Shown: piece by piece, positions 1 to 8,058 of the stretch
How the letters are laid out: each line of letters opens with the position of its first letter
Position numbering within the stretch: position 1 is the first letter of the stretch
DNA from: CAVQRB01 sp963715055
Lineage (GTDB): Bacteria; Pseudomonadota; Alphaproteobacteria; Rhodobacterales; Rhodobacteraceae
Direction: 5' to 3'
DNA length: 64,000 nucleotides
NCBI GenBank assembly: GCA_963715055.1
Contig: CAVQRB010000006.1
Span: 1-64,000 of the forward strand
Program-made: the position numbers and the translations under genes
Notes under the pieces: generated by a model
Databases searched by the model: none
Told to the model about the DNA's origin: nothing
Seen by the model: the letters and a program-made list of their open reading frames with translations, nothing else

Positions 1-333
1 TCCCCCTTCGATCATCGCGTCCACGGGCCGCGCGCCGTCGAACTCCGGACCCCGGTTCGGCAGCTTCGCCCACTCCCGCGAGATCGGCTCGTTGAAGTAA
101 AGCTCAAGCGACTTGTAGAGGCCGATCAGCGCGCTCAATCGCAGCATCTGGTCCCGCGTCAAATCCCCCGCAAAATCGGGCTTCTTCGCCCGCTTCCAGG
201 TCGACTCCGACATGTCCGCCAGTGCCGCCGCTTCCCGCAGTGTGAGCGACCAGGCGTCCGCGATCCGAGCGAAGGCCTTGAGAGCAACACCCTGCCGGTC
301 CGGTGCAGGGCGCTCCAGAACTACGTTTTCCAA
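1..333 (-). CDS. Xre/MbcA/ParS-type antitoxin (5' part, runs off the window)
   Basis: The reverse strand is open from TTG at 333 to base 1 (111 codons) and continues outside the window. Residues about 25–50 form a helix-turn-helix-like stretch (AWSLTLREAAALADMSEST). Residues about 88–111 contain the WAKLPN...FDGARPVDAMIEGG pattern typical of the MbcA/ParS toxin-binding domain (DUF2384 family). Such antitoxins neutralise a RES-domain NAD-degrading toxin normally encoded just downstream, here beyond base 1. The TTG start is chosen because AGGAAGGAG (343–351) lies 9 nt upstream. The only upstream in-frame ATG (385–387) lies inside the predicted promoter, so it would not be transcribed. The family call is strong; the toxin partner is inferred. 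Confidence 0.8.
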   Translation of the reverse strand, partial: MENVVLERPAPDRQGVALKAFARIADAWSLTLREAAALADMSESTWKRAKKPDFAGDLTRDQMLRLSALIGLYKSLELYFNEPISREWAKLPNRGPEFDGARPVDAMIEGG

Positions 334-363
334 GTGTTGGCGCTCCTTCCTAGCTTGACTGAC

Positions 364-401
364 ATTATAAGTCCATATGGATTGCATTGCAAGTCCATAT
401 G
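364..401 (-). promoter_or_regulatory. Promoter with tandem operator-like repeats for the Xre antitoxin gene
   Basis: On the reverse strand TTGCAA (387–392) and TATAAT (364–369) are separated by exactly 17 bp, a near-ideal sigma70-type promoter. The 11-mer CATATGGACTT occurs twice (391–401 and 369–379) with a 22-bp period, two DNA turns, so each copy abuts one promoter hexamer. This is the arrangement expected of autorepression by an HTH antitoxin. Binding itself is inferred. Confidence 0.65.
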
Positions 402-503
402 ACCCGAATGGCGCCCCCAGAGTAAGAGCGGTGCCGGGTTTTCCGTGACGGGTTTGGAGGTCGGGAGAGAGGCTCCCGGCTGGCCTGTCGCGGAGATATC
501 CCG

Positions 504-881
504 ATGACCAAGCAACAGAAGATCACCCTCAGCGCCTCGCGCGACATCCCCTTCAACAAACTGATGCTCAGCCAGTCGAACGTGCGCCACGTCAAGGCGG
601 GCGTGTCGATCGAGGAACTGGCCGAGGACATCGCGCGGCGGACGCTGCTCAGCTCCATCACCGTGCGGCCGGTGCTGGACAACAGCGGCGCCGAGACCGG
701 CATGTACACGATCCCCGCCGGCGGGCGGCGGTTTCGGGCGCTGGAACTGCTCGTGAAACAGAAGCGCATGAACAAGACTGCGCTGGTCCCCTGCATCGTG
801 CGCACAGACGGGCTCGCCGAGGAGGATAGCGCAGCACGTCACCAGAGCGTTAGCGCAAGTTTAACGATAGCGCGCGGTTAG
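504..881 (+). pseudogene. ParB/Spo0J-family N-terminal fragment
   Basis: The first about 109 codons match the N-terminal ParB/sulfiredoxin-like domain of plasmid or island ParB-family proteins: IPFNKLMLSQSNVRHV, then IEELAEDIA, then the PAGGRRFRALE box. After LAEEDS the family continues with a segment of the LAENVQR type and several hundred more residues. Here the frame runs into 16 unrelated residues and stops. The HTH and C-terminal regions are absent from the following 150 bases, so this is a truncated relic, not a working partition protein. An 8-bp GATAGCGC repeat occurs at the break (825–832) and again at 866–873. Confidence 0.7.
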
Positions 882-929
882 CACGGAAACAGCTGAATTA
901 CGCAACACCCCCAAAATGTATGCTATACC

Positions 930-958
930 TTGGGTCCTAACATAAGTATTGATATAGA
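930..958 (+). promoter_or_regulatory. Candidate promoter for the gene at 974
   Basis: TTGGGT (930–935) and TATAGA (953–958) are separated by 17 bp in a locally A+T-rich stretch. Transcription would start near 965, giving a very short leader before ATG 974, with AGGA at 963–966. This is a sequence match only. Confidence 0.4.
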
Positions 959-973
959 ACTTTAGGATTCGCG

Positions 974-1567
974 ATGAGCTTCAATATGCATACCTTCCCC
1001 ATCAATCTGGCACTCAAAGCTATGGGTCCAAATGCTGACCGCTACAAACAGCACCGCGCCAAAGGCCAGATTTTGGCTTTATCAGACGCCGACAAACTCG
1101 AACATGCCAAACCCCAAGGATGGGGCCGCGGCGCGCAAGTACATCTGTCAGTTTATGCAGTCCTACAGGGGGCGATTGCACTCAGAGCGATCGACTGTGG
1201 CATCGAGGTTGAGCGAGCCTACAATATTGGTTCAAAGGTTGTTTGGTCAGCGCTGACGGGACTTCAAAATGCTGACAGTGAGTGGGGCCAACGCCTACCG
1301 GGTCCCGCCTTTAAGAAAGGGCAGACTTGGATTGCGATTTCACAACATGCAGCGTCATCCTTTGAAGGTCCCGATTTCGTTGTTGTGTCTGATGCCGACC
1401 CGATGTTCGACAGTCAAAAGTTGTCGCCATTTCAAATAATGGAAGCCTTGCTTCCCGACGTTTTCGACGGTTCTCCGTTTATTATGATGAGCCTTAACGG
1501 AATTTGGGGTGAAATCGCGAGAATCCTAGACTTGTCGCCAGATGCTATCCGAGAAGGGTTGAATTGA
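974..1567 (+). CDS. Unrecognised 197-residue protein on the remnant element
   Basis: I do not recognise this protein. It is 197 residues, predicted soluble, with no signal peptide or membrane segment. Its middle (residues about 55–90) looks helical (VYAVLQGAIALRAIDCGIEVERAY), and it ends in a short acidic helix. Codon use and base composition are clearly less G+C-rich than in the core genes, suggesting transfer. ATG 974 has AGGA about 8 nt upstream. The stop overlaps the next start by one base (TGATG at 1565–1569), so it is co-transcribed with the small gene and perhaps with the integrase. It lies between a ParB fragment and an integrase relic, so it is probably element cargo. Confidence 0.55.
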   Translation: MSFNMHTFPINLALKAMGPNADRYKQHRAKGQILALSDADKLEHAKPQGWGRGAQVHLSVYAVLQGAIALRAIDCGIEVERAYNIGSKVVWSALTGLQNADSEWGQRLPGPAFKKGQTWIAISQHAASSFEGPDFVVVSDADPMFDSQKLSPFQIMEALLPDVFDGSPFIMMSLNGIWGEIARILDLSPDAIREGLN

Positions 1568-1773
1568 TGGCAGGTCGTCGCTCTGCAATTCGTAAGGCCG
1601 ATCTTGCCCCCGCGTTTGAGGCCGCCAAGATGGCCGGATATGAACGTGTCACAGTCGCGGTGGAGGCGGCTGACGGCAGTCGATTTCTGATAACCGCAGG
1701 TTCGGGCGGCGATTTAGCCGACGCAGATGTAACACCCCTCGAAAAGTGGAAGGCGAGCCGTGCCGCAAGCTGA
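1567..1773 (+). CDS. Small protein encoded ahead of the integrase
   Basis: A 68-residue protein when read from ATG 1567; a TTG three bases earlier is in frame. It begins with basic residues (AGRRSAIRKADLAPAFEAAKMAGY) followed by a beta-rich stretch (RVTVAVEAADGSRFLITAG). Small proteins of this look often precede tyrosine integrase genes in alphaproteobacteria, where their role is not established. Its 3' end overlaps the integrase start at GTG 1760 by 14 bp, which supports translational coupling. It appears intact, unlike the integrase. Confidence 0.5.
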   Translation: MAGRRSAIRKADLAPAFEAAKMAGYERVTVAVEAADGSRFLITAGSGGDLADADVTPLEKWKASRAAS

Positions 1774-2816
1774 CTTACCAAAGGGCGTCCATCGCGTCAG
1801 ACGCAAGCTAGCAAGCGGCAGGAGCAAATTCCACTTCTATGCTTGGCGGGGCGGCCCAAAATTCTGGGAGGACGATCACTGCAAGCCGCGCGATCCGGCT
1901 TTCTACCAGGCATTTTCGGAAGCCGCCGCGCGACCGAAACCGGCAGACTATTTGACGCCGCAGATGGTTGACGATTTCCTTTCGAGCACTGCCATGCCAA
2001 AGGGCGACCGGTCGCAGGCTGATATTCGTAGGTGGGGGCTGCGGTTCGCAGATCACTTCAAAGATGCACCTGCTGTCATTTTCGAGGAACGCGGTCACGG
2101 GGTGAGTTGAACGCATGGCGAGCGCAGTGGAAGCACTCTCCCAAGCAGCACGACATGGCTGGTACTCACGCTGTCAGAGTTCTCAATTGGGCGGTGGATG
2201 AGGGCAAGCTTTCTGAACATCACTGCCACAAGCTGCACCGGCTCTATGAGGTTGACCGGTCGGAAATCGTTTGGACCCCGGCGGATCGTGAAGCTTTGAA
2301 CGCGATCGCGCCGGAGTGGGTGCGCCGGATTCTCTGCGCTGCTTGCGAAACAGGTTTGCGGCCCGCTGATCTAATCAAGCTGACCTCGGCCCATATCGAA
2401 GACAAACGCCGGCGGTCGTCGTCTGCGGGTAAGCACGAATAAGCGCAAACGGCTTGCTCATATCCCGATTACGCCTGCCTTGGCCGAGGTCATCGACGCC
2501 ACGCCGTCAGACCGACTACTTGATCCTCACCAACGCCAACGGCAACCGGTTGACGCGCACACCGGGCGTCCGAGGGGGTTCGTCAGTGGCGCGTTAAAGC
2601 GAAGTTGTCAGATGATCTGCGCCTTTATGACTGCGCGTGGAACGGCTGCAACCCGGTTGCTCAATGCCGGGCTGTCGCCTTGCCGAGATCGCCAATCACA
2701 TGGGCTGGTCAATACGCTACGCCGCCAACGTAATTGAGCATTACGCGAGCGTCTCGCCGGACGAAACCGATGCGGTTCTGGTCAAGCTAACGCGCGCCAA
2801 AGGGGGTGTAGCATGA
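1760..2816 (+). pseudogene. Decayed tyrosine recombinase (phage-type integrase)
   Basis: Joined across frames the translation gives an integrase of about 350 residues. The N-terminal part from GTG 1760 reads GVHRVRRKLASGRSKFHFYAW. The core-binding part lies near 2100–2400 (NWAVDEGKLSEHH, ILCAACETGLRPADLIKLT). The C-terminal catalytic part reads RGTAATRLLNAG, then LAEIANHMGWS, then IEHYASVSPDETDAV, ending at TGA 2814–2816; the Tyr in IEHYA is the expected nucleophile. The frame changes at least near 2090, 2518, 2575, 2630 and 2690, so no full-length product is possible. It abuts a tRNA-Cys gene, the usual position for an integrase next to its attachment site. Confidence 0.85.
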
Positions 2817-2890
2817 ACAAAACTGTAAACGCCCCTGTAAACAGCGCACGCCGCGCAATCTATACTTCGTGCCAAGTGCTTGAAATTAAA

Positions 2891-2964
2891 TGGAGGCGAG
2901 TAGGAGAATCGAACTCCTGTACACGGATTTGCAATCCGCTGCGTAACCACTCCGCCAACTCGCC
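2891..2964 (-). tRNA. tRNA-Cys (GCA)
   Basis: The reverse strand folds as a 74-nt tRNA. The acceptor arms GGCGAG (2959–2964) and CTCGCC (2895–2900) pair, the discriminator is T, and CCA is encoded (2891–2893). The anticodon loop TTGCAAA gives GCA (cysteine). The T-arm GGAG-TTCGATT-CTCC is canonical. The 3' end faces the integrase relic, so this gene is the probable integration target of the element to its left. Confidence 0.95.
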
Positions 2965-3108
2965 GCCGACGCGTGACGCAGAGCTATCCGAATAATCGCA
3001 GTGCTGCAAGTAGCACATCCGACCAAAAACCTGCGATGCGGCGTTGCCGCAGGTGCGTTCTTGTGCGACATCTGATGAAGGATTATCTGAACAGATGAGT
3101 TTAGTGCT

Positions 3109-3762
3109 ATGACCGACTTTGCCGCACGTCGCAGAATGATGGTGGACACTCAGGTGCGCCCCTCCGATGTCACGAAATTCCCGATCATCAGCGCGATGCT
3201 CGCGGTGCCGCGCGAAGACTTCGTGCCGGCAGCGAAACGCGAGGCGGCCTACATGAGCGAGAACATCGACCTCGGAGAGGGCCGCGTGGTGCTCGAGCCG
3301 CGGACATTCGCAAAGATGCTCGACGCGCTCGACATCACCGGCAAGGAACTGGTGCTCGATGTGGGCTCGGCTCTGGGATATTCCTCCGCCGTGATCGCGC
3401 ATATGGCCGAAGCCGTCGTGGCCCTGGAGGCCGACGAGGCGATGGCCAGCGAAGCACAGGAGGCCCTGATGGCGGCGAACGTCCACAATGCGATTGCGCA
3501 TGTCGGGCCGCTTGAGGAGGGGGCCGCGGAACTCGGGCCCTTCGACGTCATCATCGTGCAGGGCGGTATCGAGCAGGTGCCTGCCGCGCTGGCCGAGCAG
3601 GTCAAGGACGGCGGGCGCATTGCCTGTCTTTTCATGCAGGGCTCTCTGGGCGAGGTCAGGATCGGACGCAAGAGCGCCGGTCACATCTCCTGGCGCAACG
3701 TTTTCAACGCCGCAGCACCGGTGCTTCCGGGGTTCGAGAAGGCCCGCGCATTCGAATTTTAA
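3109..3762 (+). CDS. Protein-L-isoaspartate O-methyltransferase family protein
   Basis: 217 residues, the usual length for PIMT-family SAM-dependent methyltransferases that repair isoaspartyl residues. The N-terminus MTDFAARRRMMVDTQVRPSDV is the alphaproteobacterial variant. Motif I (LVLDVGSALGYSSAVIA, residues about 83–100) is the SAM-binding loop, and FDVIIVQGG (about 145–153) is motif II. The loop reads VGSALGY rather than the canonical VGSGSGY, so activity as a true repair enzyme is uncertain. It lies directly upstream of the TolC gene, a conserved pairing in Rhodobacteraceae that suggests co-transcription. Confidence 0.85.
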   Translation: MTDFAARRRMMVDTQVRPSDVTKFPIISAMLAVPREDFVPAAKREAAYMSENIDLGEGRVVLEPRTFAKMLDALDITGKELVLDVGSALGYSSAVIAHMAEAVVALEADEAMASEAQEALMAANVHNAIAHVGPLEEGAAELGPFDVIIVQGGIEQVPAALAEQVKDGGRIACLFMQGSLGEVRIGRKSAGHISWRNVFNAAAPVLPGFEKARAFEF

Positions 3763-3819
3763 ATATCGTAAAAGGTGCGAGGCAATCGCATCGCAAGAGG
3801 CGGATAGAAGGGTGAGAGC

Positions 3820-5241
3820 ATGGTCGATATGATGAAGGCGTGGCGCAGGGCTGCTGTCGTTGGGCTTCTGGCCTCTGCCGTCGCCTGGGGACCGGCCCGC
3901 GCGGAAACGCTGGCTGATGCGCTGGTGAGCGCCTACAACACCAGCGGCCTTCTTGACCAGAACCGCGCCTTGCTGCGTGCAGCGGACGAGGATGTCGCCT
4001 TCCTTGCGGCGGCACTCAAGCCGATCCTCGACTACAGCGCTGACGTGACCCGGAGTGTCGGAAATTCGCGCAGCACCGGCTTCTCCGGTGTGTCGGTCAA
4101 CAATGATCTCGAGGCAACTTCCGCTTTCGTTGGCCTTGTCGGGCAGTTGCTTCTTTTCGACGGCGGGGAGACGCAGTTTGCGCGTGAGGCCGCCAAGGAG
4201 GCGGTCCTTGCCACCCGCCAACAGCTGATCAGCGCTGAGCAGAGTGTTCTGTTGCGCGCGGGTGTTGCATATCTCAACGTGATCGCCTTTCGTGAGTTCG
4301 TGGCGCTGAACCAGAACAGCGTGAGCCTGCTCGAACAGGAACTGCAGGCTGCGAGGGATCGCTTCGAGGTGGGGGAGGTGACGCGCACAGACGTCGCTCA
4401 GGCCGAGTCGGGTCTCGCAGCGGCGCAGAGCGATCTGGTGCAGGCGCAGGGCGATCTGCAACAGGCTATAGAGGAATATCGCAGCGCGGTGGGTCGGACG
4501 CCCGGCACCCTGTCGCCGCCGCCGCCCTTGCCCGCGACAGTCCCGCTTGAAACCGCGCGCGCGCAGGCCCTGCAATCGCATCCCGACCTGTTGGCGGCCC
4601 AACATCAGGTCGCCGCGGCCGAACTGACAATCTTGCAGGAAGAAGCGAGCGTGAACCCGCGTGTGACTGCGGATGCCCGGCTGGGATATAATAATGATTT
4701 GGATTCGAGCGATTTTTCTCGGTTAGGCAGCGTCGGGATCGTTCTTTCGGGACCGATCTACCGGGGTGGCGCAATTTCCTCGAACATCCGCAGGGCTATG
4801 GCGTTCCGCGACGCGGAGCGGGGCAACTTGCTGGAAGTGCAGCGCACCATTTCCCAGAACGTGGGCAATGCCTACGCGCAACTTGCAGCGCAACGGGCCA
4901 GCCTGGCCGCCAGTGAGGAGCGCATCCAGGCCGCGCGCATCGCTTTCGAGGGTGTGCGCGAGGAAGCGACCTTGGGCGCACGCACCACGCTCGATGTGCT
5001 GGATGCCGAGCAGGAGTTGCTCGACGCGGAAACGGCGCGAATCTCGGATGAGGCGAACCTATATGTGGCTGCTTTCCAGGTCTTGCAATCCACGGGAAGG
5101 TTGACTGCCCAGCAGCTCAATCTGGGCGTGCAGTCCTATGATCCCACGGCCTACTACAACCTCGTCAAGGAGGCGCCGACCGCCCGCTCCCCGCAAGGCC
5201 AACAGCTCGACAGGGTTCTGAAATCCCTGCAAAAGCAATGA
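3820..5241 (+). CDS. tolC: TolC-family outer-membrane channel protein
   Basis: 473 residues with an N-terminal signal peptide (basic start, hydrophobic core VGLLASAVAWG, cleavage after ARA around residue 28). The mature part has two TolC (OEP) repeats of long helices, for example LLEQELQAARDRFEVGEVTRTDVAQAE and its counterpart ARIAFEGVREEATLGARTTLDVLDAEQELLDAE. This is the outer-membrane exit duct for RND pumps and type I secretion. An RND permease/adaptor pair lies at 49–54 kb in this window and could use it. The start ATG 3820 follows GGTGAGAGC. The order PIMT–tolC–DUF2497 is conserved in the family. Confidence 0.92.
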   Translation: MVDMMKAWRRAAVVGLLASAVAWGPARAETLADALVSAYNTSGLLDQNRALLRAADEDVAFLAAALKPILDYSADVTRSVGNSRSTGFSGVSVNNDLEATSAFVGLVGQLLLFDGGETQFAREAAKEAVLATRQQLISAEQSVLLRAGVAYLNVIAFREFVALNQNSVSLLEQELQAARDRFEVGEVTRTDVAQAESGLAAAQSDLVQAQGDLQQAIEEYRSAVGRTPGTLSPPPPLPATVPLETARAQALQSHPDLLAAQHQVAAAELTILQEEASVNPRVTADARLGYNNDLDSSDFSRLGSVGIVLSGPIYRGGAISSNIRRAMAFRDAERGNLLEVQRTISQNVGNAYAQLAAQRASLAASEERIQAARIAFEGVREEATLGARTTLDVLDAEQELLDAETARISDEANLYVAAFQVLQSTGRLTAQQLNLGVQSYDPTAYYNLVKEAPTARSPQGQQLDRVLKSLQKQ

Positions 5242-5311
5242 GGCGTAACGGCACCCATTGTGTGGATGCAGTGCGCGCGGTAGGTTTGTGAGAGGTCGAG
5301 AGTGGTGAGAA

Positions 5312-6076
5312 ATGCCAGAACCTGTTACAAAAATCGACGTGGACGACGTGTTGTCATCCATTCGTCGTATGGTGAATGAAAACCGGGTGACGGATGCTTC
5401 GCAGGAAGTATCGGGCGAGTCACGGCTGGTTCTCACACCACAGCTGCGGGTGCCGACCGAAGAGGTGCTGCGCCTTGAGCCGCAACATGCGCAGGCCGCA
5501 GCCGAGAAGGATGACGTGCATTCACCGCTGGCCGGTCAGGAGGTCAACCCGGAGGCCAAAGGCGCGACAGTATCCTTGACCGGTGCTCCTGCGGCCGAGG
5601 CGAAGCCAGCAGCGCATTCGCCCCGGACACAGGGGAAAACCTGGAGCCGGCATAACTTCGGCGTGTTCGAACTCAGTGCGAAAATTGCGGCGCTGGAAAC
5701 GGCGATCGGGCGCTTTCCCGGTCCATGGGAGCCGGATGGCACGGGGCTCGATGCTTACGCCGGCACCAAGCAGCCCGCGATGGACTGGCCCGGGACCAGG
5801 GATCTTGATGCCACCGGGGCGCCGATGTCCAAGGCTTCTGCCGCACCTAAGACGGAGGAAGCTATGACCGATGCTGTGGCCGATCCCGCCGGACAAGCCG
5901 CTGATGAAGCTCTTGAGGAGGAGCAGGTGATCGACGAGGCAGCGTTGCGCGATCTCGTCGCGGACATCGTGCGTTCGGAGCTTCAGGGCCCACTGGGTGA
6001 GCGTATCACGCGCAATGTGCGCAAGCTCGTGCGTCTGGAAATCCAGCGCGCACTTGCCGCTCGCGACCTCGAATAG
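5312..6076 (+). CDS. DUF2497 (PopZ-related) protein
   Basis: 254 residues with two conserved ends and a low-complexity, proline/alanine-rich middle. The N-terminus (residues 9–23, DVDDVLSSIRRMVNE) and the C-terminal helical block (about 205–250, ALRDLVADIVRSELQGPLGERITRNVRKLVRLEIQRAL) are the DUF2497 signature. The C-terminal block resembles the oligomerisation region of the polar organising protein PopZ, so a polar scaffold role is possible but unproven. In many alphaproteobacteria this gene sits directly before valS. Here it is followed by a convergent cobQ, and valS lies 9 kb away. Confidence 0.75.
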   Translation: MPEPVTKIDVDDVLSSIRRMVNENRVTDASQEVSGESRLVLTPQLRVPTEEVLRLEPQHAQAAAEKDDVHSPLAGQEVNPEAKGATVSLTGAPAAEAKPAAHSPRTQGKTWSRHNFGVFELSAKIAALETAIGRFPGPWEPDGTGLDAYAGTKQPAMDWPGTRDLDATGAPMSKASAAPKTEEAMTDAVADPAGQAADEALEEEQVIDEAALRDLVADIVRSELQGPLGERITRNVRKLVRLEIQRALAARDLE

Positions 6077-6079
6077 AAT

Positions 6080-7549
6080 TCAGGCGCGCTGGCTGATCTC
6101 GGCTGAAAGCTGGAGGATCCGGTCGATATCGAGGTGCTTCTCCAGATGTTCGGCGAGCGCATCAAGCGTTTCTTCGACGCGGTCCGAATACCTGATCTGC
6201 GCCCTTCGCCCGAATTGCGCGAGCCAGGCAGCCCGAAACGCGTCGGCCGCGAAGAGGCCATGAAGGTAGCATCCCTGCACCCGCCCCTCCGCAGTCGAAG
6301 CCCCCTCAGGTCCGGCACCGAGGTCGATCCAGCCGTGCGCGCAATCCGGCCCGCTCGTCTGCCCCATGTGGATTTCGTAACCCTCGATCCGCGCGCTTGT
6401 CGCCATGTGAAGGCCTTCGCGCCTTGCAAGCGTCTTGGTTTGCGCAAGCCGCGTTTCCACGTCGAGATGCCCCAGACCGGAGGCTGATCCTGCTACCCCC
6501 TCGATGCCTCCCGGATCGTCGATCCGGCGTCCAAGCATCTGGTAGCCGCCGCAAAGTCCCAGCACGTGGCCGCCGCGCCGCAGATGTGCCGCAATGTCGA
6601 TGTCCCAGCCTTCGGTGCGCAGGTCGGCGAGATCGGCCAACGTGGCCTTGCTGCCTACCAGCAGGATGACACGCGCCTCGGCGGGCAGGGGCGTGCCGCG
6701 GGGGATGATCCTCAGGTCGACTTCCGGTTCGGCGGCCAGCGGATCAAGATCGTCGAAATTCGAGATGCGCGGCAGTTGCGGCACGGCGATGCAGAGCCCC
6801 TTGCCGCCGGACTGAGCGCGATCCGGCAGGTCCATGACGTCTTCGGCGGGCAGGCGGTGCGCGGCCTCGAACCACGGGATGACGCCAAGGCAGGGCCAGC
6901 CCGTACGGGCCACGATATCGTCCCGCCCGTCGTCAAAAAGGCTGACGTCGCCGCGGAACTTATTGATCGCAAAGCCTTTGATCAGGCGCAAATCGCTGTC
7001 GTCGAGGACAGCCCGGGTGCCCACGATCTGCGCAATGACGCCCCCCCGGTCGATATCGCCAAGGAGAAGCACCGGCACGCCCGCGGCTTCGGCAAAACCC
7101 ATGTTGGCGATGTCACGCGCGCGCAGATTCGTCTCGGCAGGGCTGCCTGCGCCTTCGACAACCACGAGGTCGCAGGTCGACGCGAGCCTGTGATAGCTTT
7201 CGAGCACCGGCGGCAGCAGGCTGGCCTTTTCCCGGCCGAAGTCGCGGGCGTCCTGCGTGCCCATAAGCTTGCCCTGAAGGATTACCTGCGCGCCGGTGCT
7301 CGACTGCGGCTTGAGCAACACCGGGTTCATGTCACTATGTGGCGGAACGCCTGAGGCCAGTGCCTGGAGCGCCTGCGCGCGCCCGATCTCACCGCCTTCC
7401 GGCGTCACGGCGGCATTGTTGGACATGTTCTGCGGCTTGAAGGGGCGAACCGACAGGCCACGCCGGGTGAATGCGCGGGCGAGGCCTGCGACCACCATCG
7501 ATTTGCCGACATTGCTGCCGGTGCCCTGAATCATGATCGCCTTGGTCAT
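6080..7549 (-). CDS. cobQ: Cobyric acid synthase
   Basis: 489 residues from ATG 7549. This amidotransferase makes four ATP-dependent side-chain amidations of adenosylcobyrinic acid a,c-diamide during B12 synthesis. The N-terminal dethiobiotin-synthetase-like domain starts with the P-loop GTGSNVGKS. The C-terminal class I-like glutaminase domain shows LGLCGGYQMLG with the nucleophile Cys and GCYLHGLF with the catalytic His. An upstream in-frame ATG (7621) would add 24 arginine-rich residues not seen in the family and is rejected. No other cob genes lie in the window. The 3' end is 3 bp from the convergent DUF2497 gene. Confidence 0.95.
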   Translation of the reverse strand: MTKAIMIQGTGSNVGKSMVVAGLARAFTRRGLSVRPFKPQNMSNNAAVTPEGGEIGRAQALQALASGVPPHSDMNPVLLKPQSSTGAQVILQGKLMGTQDARDFGREKASLLPPVLESYHRLASTCDLVVVEGAGSPAETNLRARDIANMGFAEAAGVPVLLLGDIDRGGVIAQIVGTRAVLDDSDLRLIKGFAINKFRGDVSLFDDGRDDIVARTGWPCLGVIPWFEAAHRLPAEDVMDLPDRAQSGGKGLCIAVPQLPRISNFDDLDPLAAEPEVDLRIIPRGTPLPAEARVILLVGSKATLADLADLRTEGWDIDIAAHLRRGGHVLGLCGGYQMLGRRIDDPGGIEGVAGSASGLGHLDVETRLAQTKTLARREGLHMATSARIEGYEIHMGQTSGPDCAHGWIDLGAGPEGASTAEGRVQGCYLHGLFAADAFRAAWLAQFGRRAQIRYSDRVEETLDALAEHLEKHLDIDRILQLSAEISQRA

Positions 7550-8010
7550 TGCCGCCCTTTTTCGTCCGATCCTTACCGATCTGCGCACCCGGTGAAAGGG
7601 CCTATGGCAGCCTCGGCGCAAGCGGAATGCTGCCGATGGTGGCCGAAAACGGTGTACGCGCAGATGTATCCCTTCCGGATCGTCAAGACGCCCCGACTAC
7701 CAACGTCCGCTTTGAGACTGGAAAGACACAGCCGCGTTGCCCCGGCCTGCGAGCCATCCCGTTCATGACAACCTCGCGTCCGGGCATGCCGCGCCGGGGC
7801 GGCTTGAGTCACGGACAAGGGGGCAGGCCATAAACCTGGCCTTTGGCCTCGCTTTGGTTAGGGCCTTGGTTCCATCCCCTGCGCGTAGATCGGCGGGACA
7901 GGTTCTGCACGGTGGATCTCAGGGGGAAAGCAAGCCTGCAAGATCTTAACTTGCAGCAAGAAGACTTCTGTCAAGGAAATGGAGCGCATCCAGCGGCGCG
8001 CTGAAGAACA
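7550..8010. other. Intergenic stretch with no recognised gene
   Basis: About 460 bp between the cobQ start and the terminator at 8011. The open frames here have arginine/proline-rich shadow composition and no family resemblance. I see no cobalamin-riboswitch core upstream of cobQ. A short hairpin AGGCCA-TAAACC-TGGCCT lies near 7827–7844. A small RNA ending at the 8011–8040 terminator is possible but unsupported. Confidence 0.3.
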
Positions 8011-8040
8011 AAAAACGCGCCGAGCATGGCGCGCTTTTCC
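8011..8040. terminator. Rho-independent terminator (bidirectional)
   Basis: Stem CGCGCC (8016–8021) pairs with GGCGCG (8028–8033) across a 6-nt loop. An A-run lies on the left (T-tract for the reverse-strand gene at 8059–8379) and TTTT on the right. The strong T-tract on the reverse strand makes it chiefly the terminator of that gene. Confidence 0.8.
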
Positions 8041-8058
8041 ATCTTTTTCATCGGCTTG

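Noticed and set aside
2813..2995. 60-codon open frame beginning just after the integrase relic
   Set aside because: It runs antisense through the tRNA-Cys gene; the VGESNSCTRICNPLRNH translation is the well-known false product of tRNA sequence.
2860..4605. 581-codon reverse open frame over PIMT and TolC
   Set aside because: The composition is His/Arg/Gly-rich with no motif, and both genes on the other strand are clearly real. It is a high-G+C shadow.
7550..7980. Cobalamin riboswitch upstream of cobQ
   Set aside because: I looked on the reverse strand for the conserved GGTG/CCCGC/ACTGT core and saw none.
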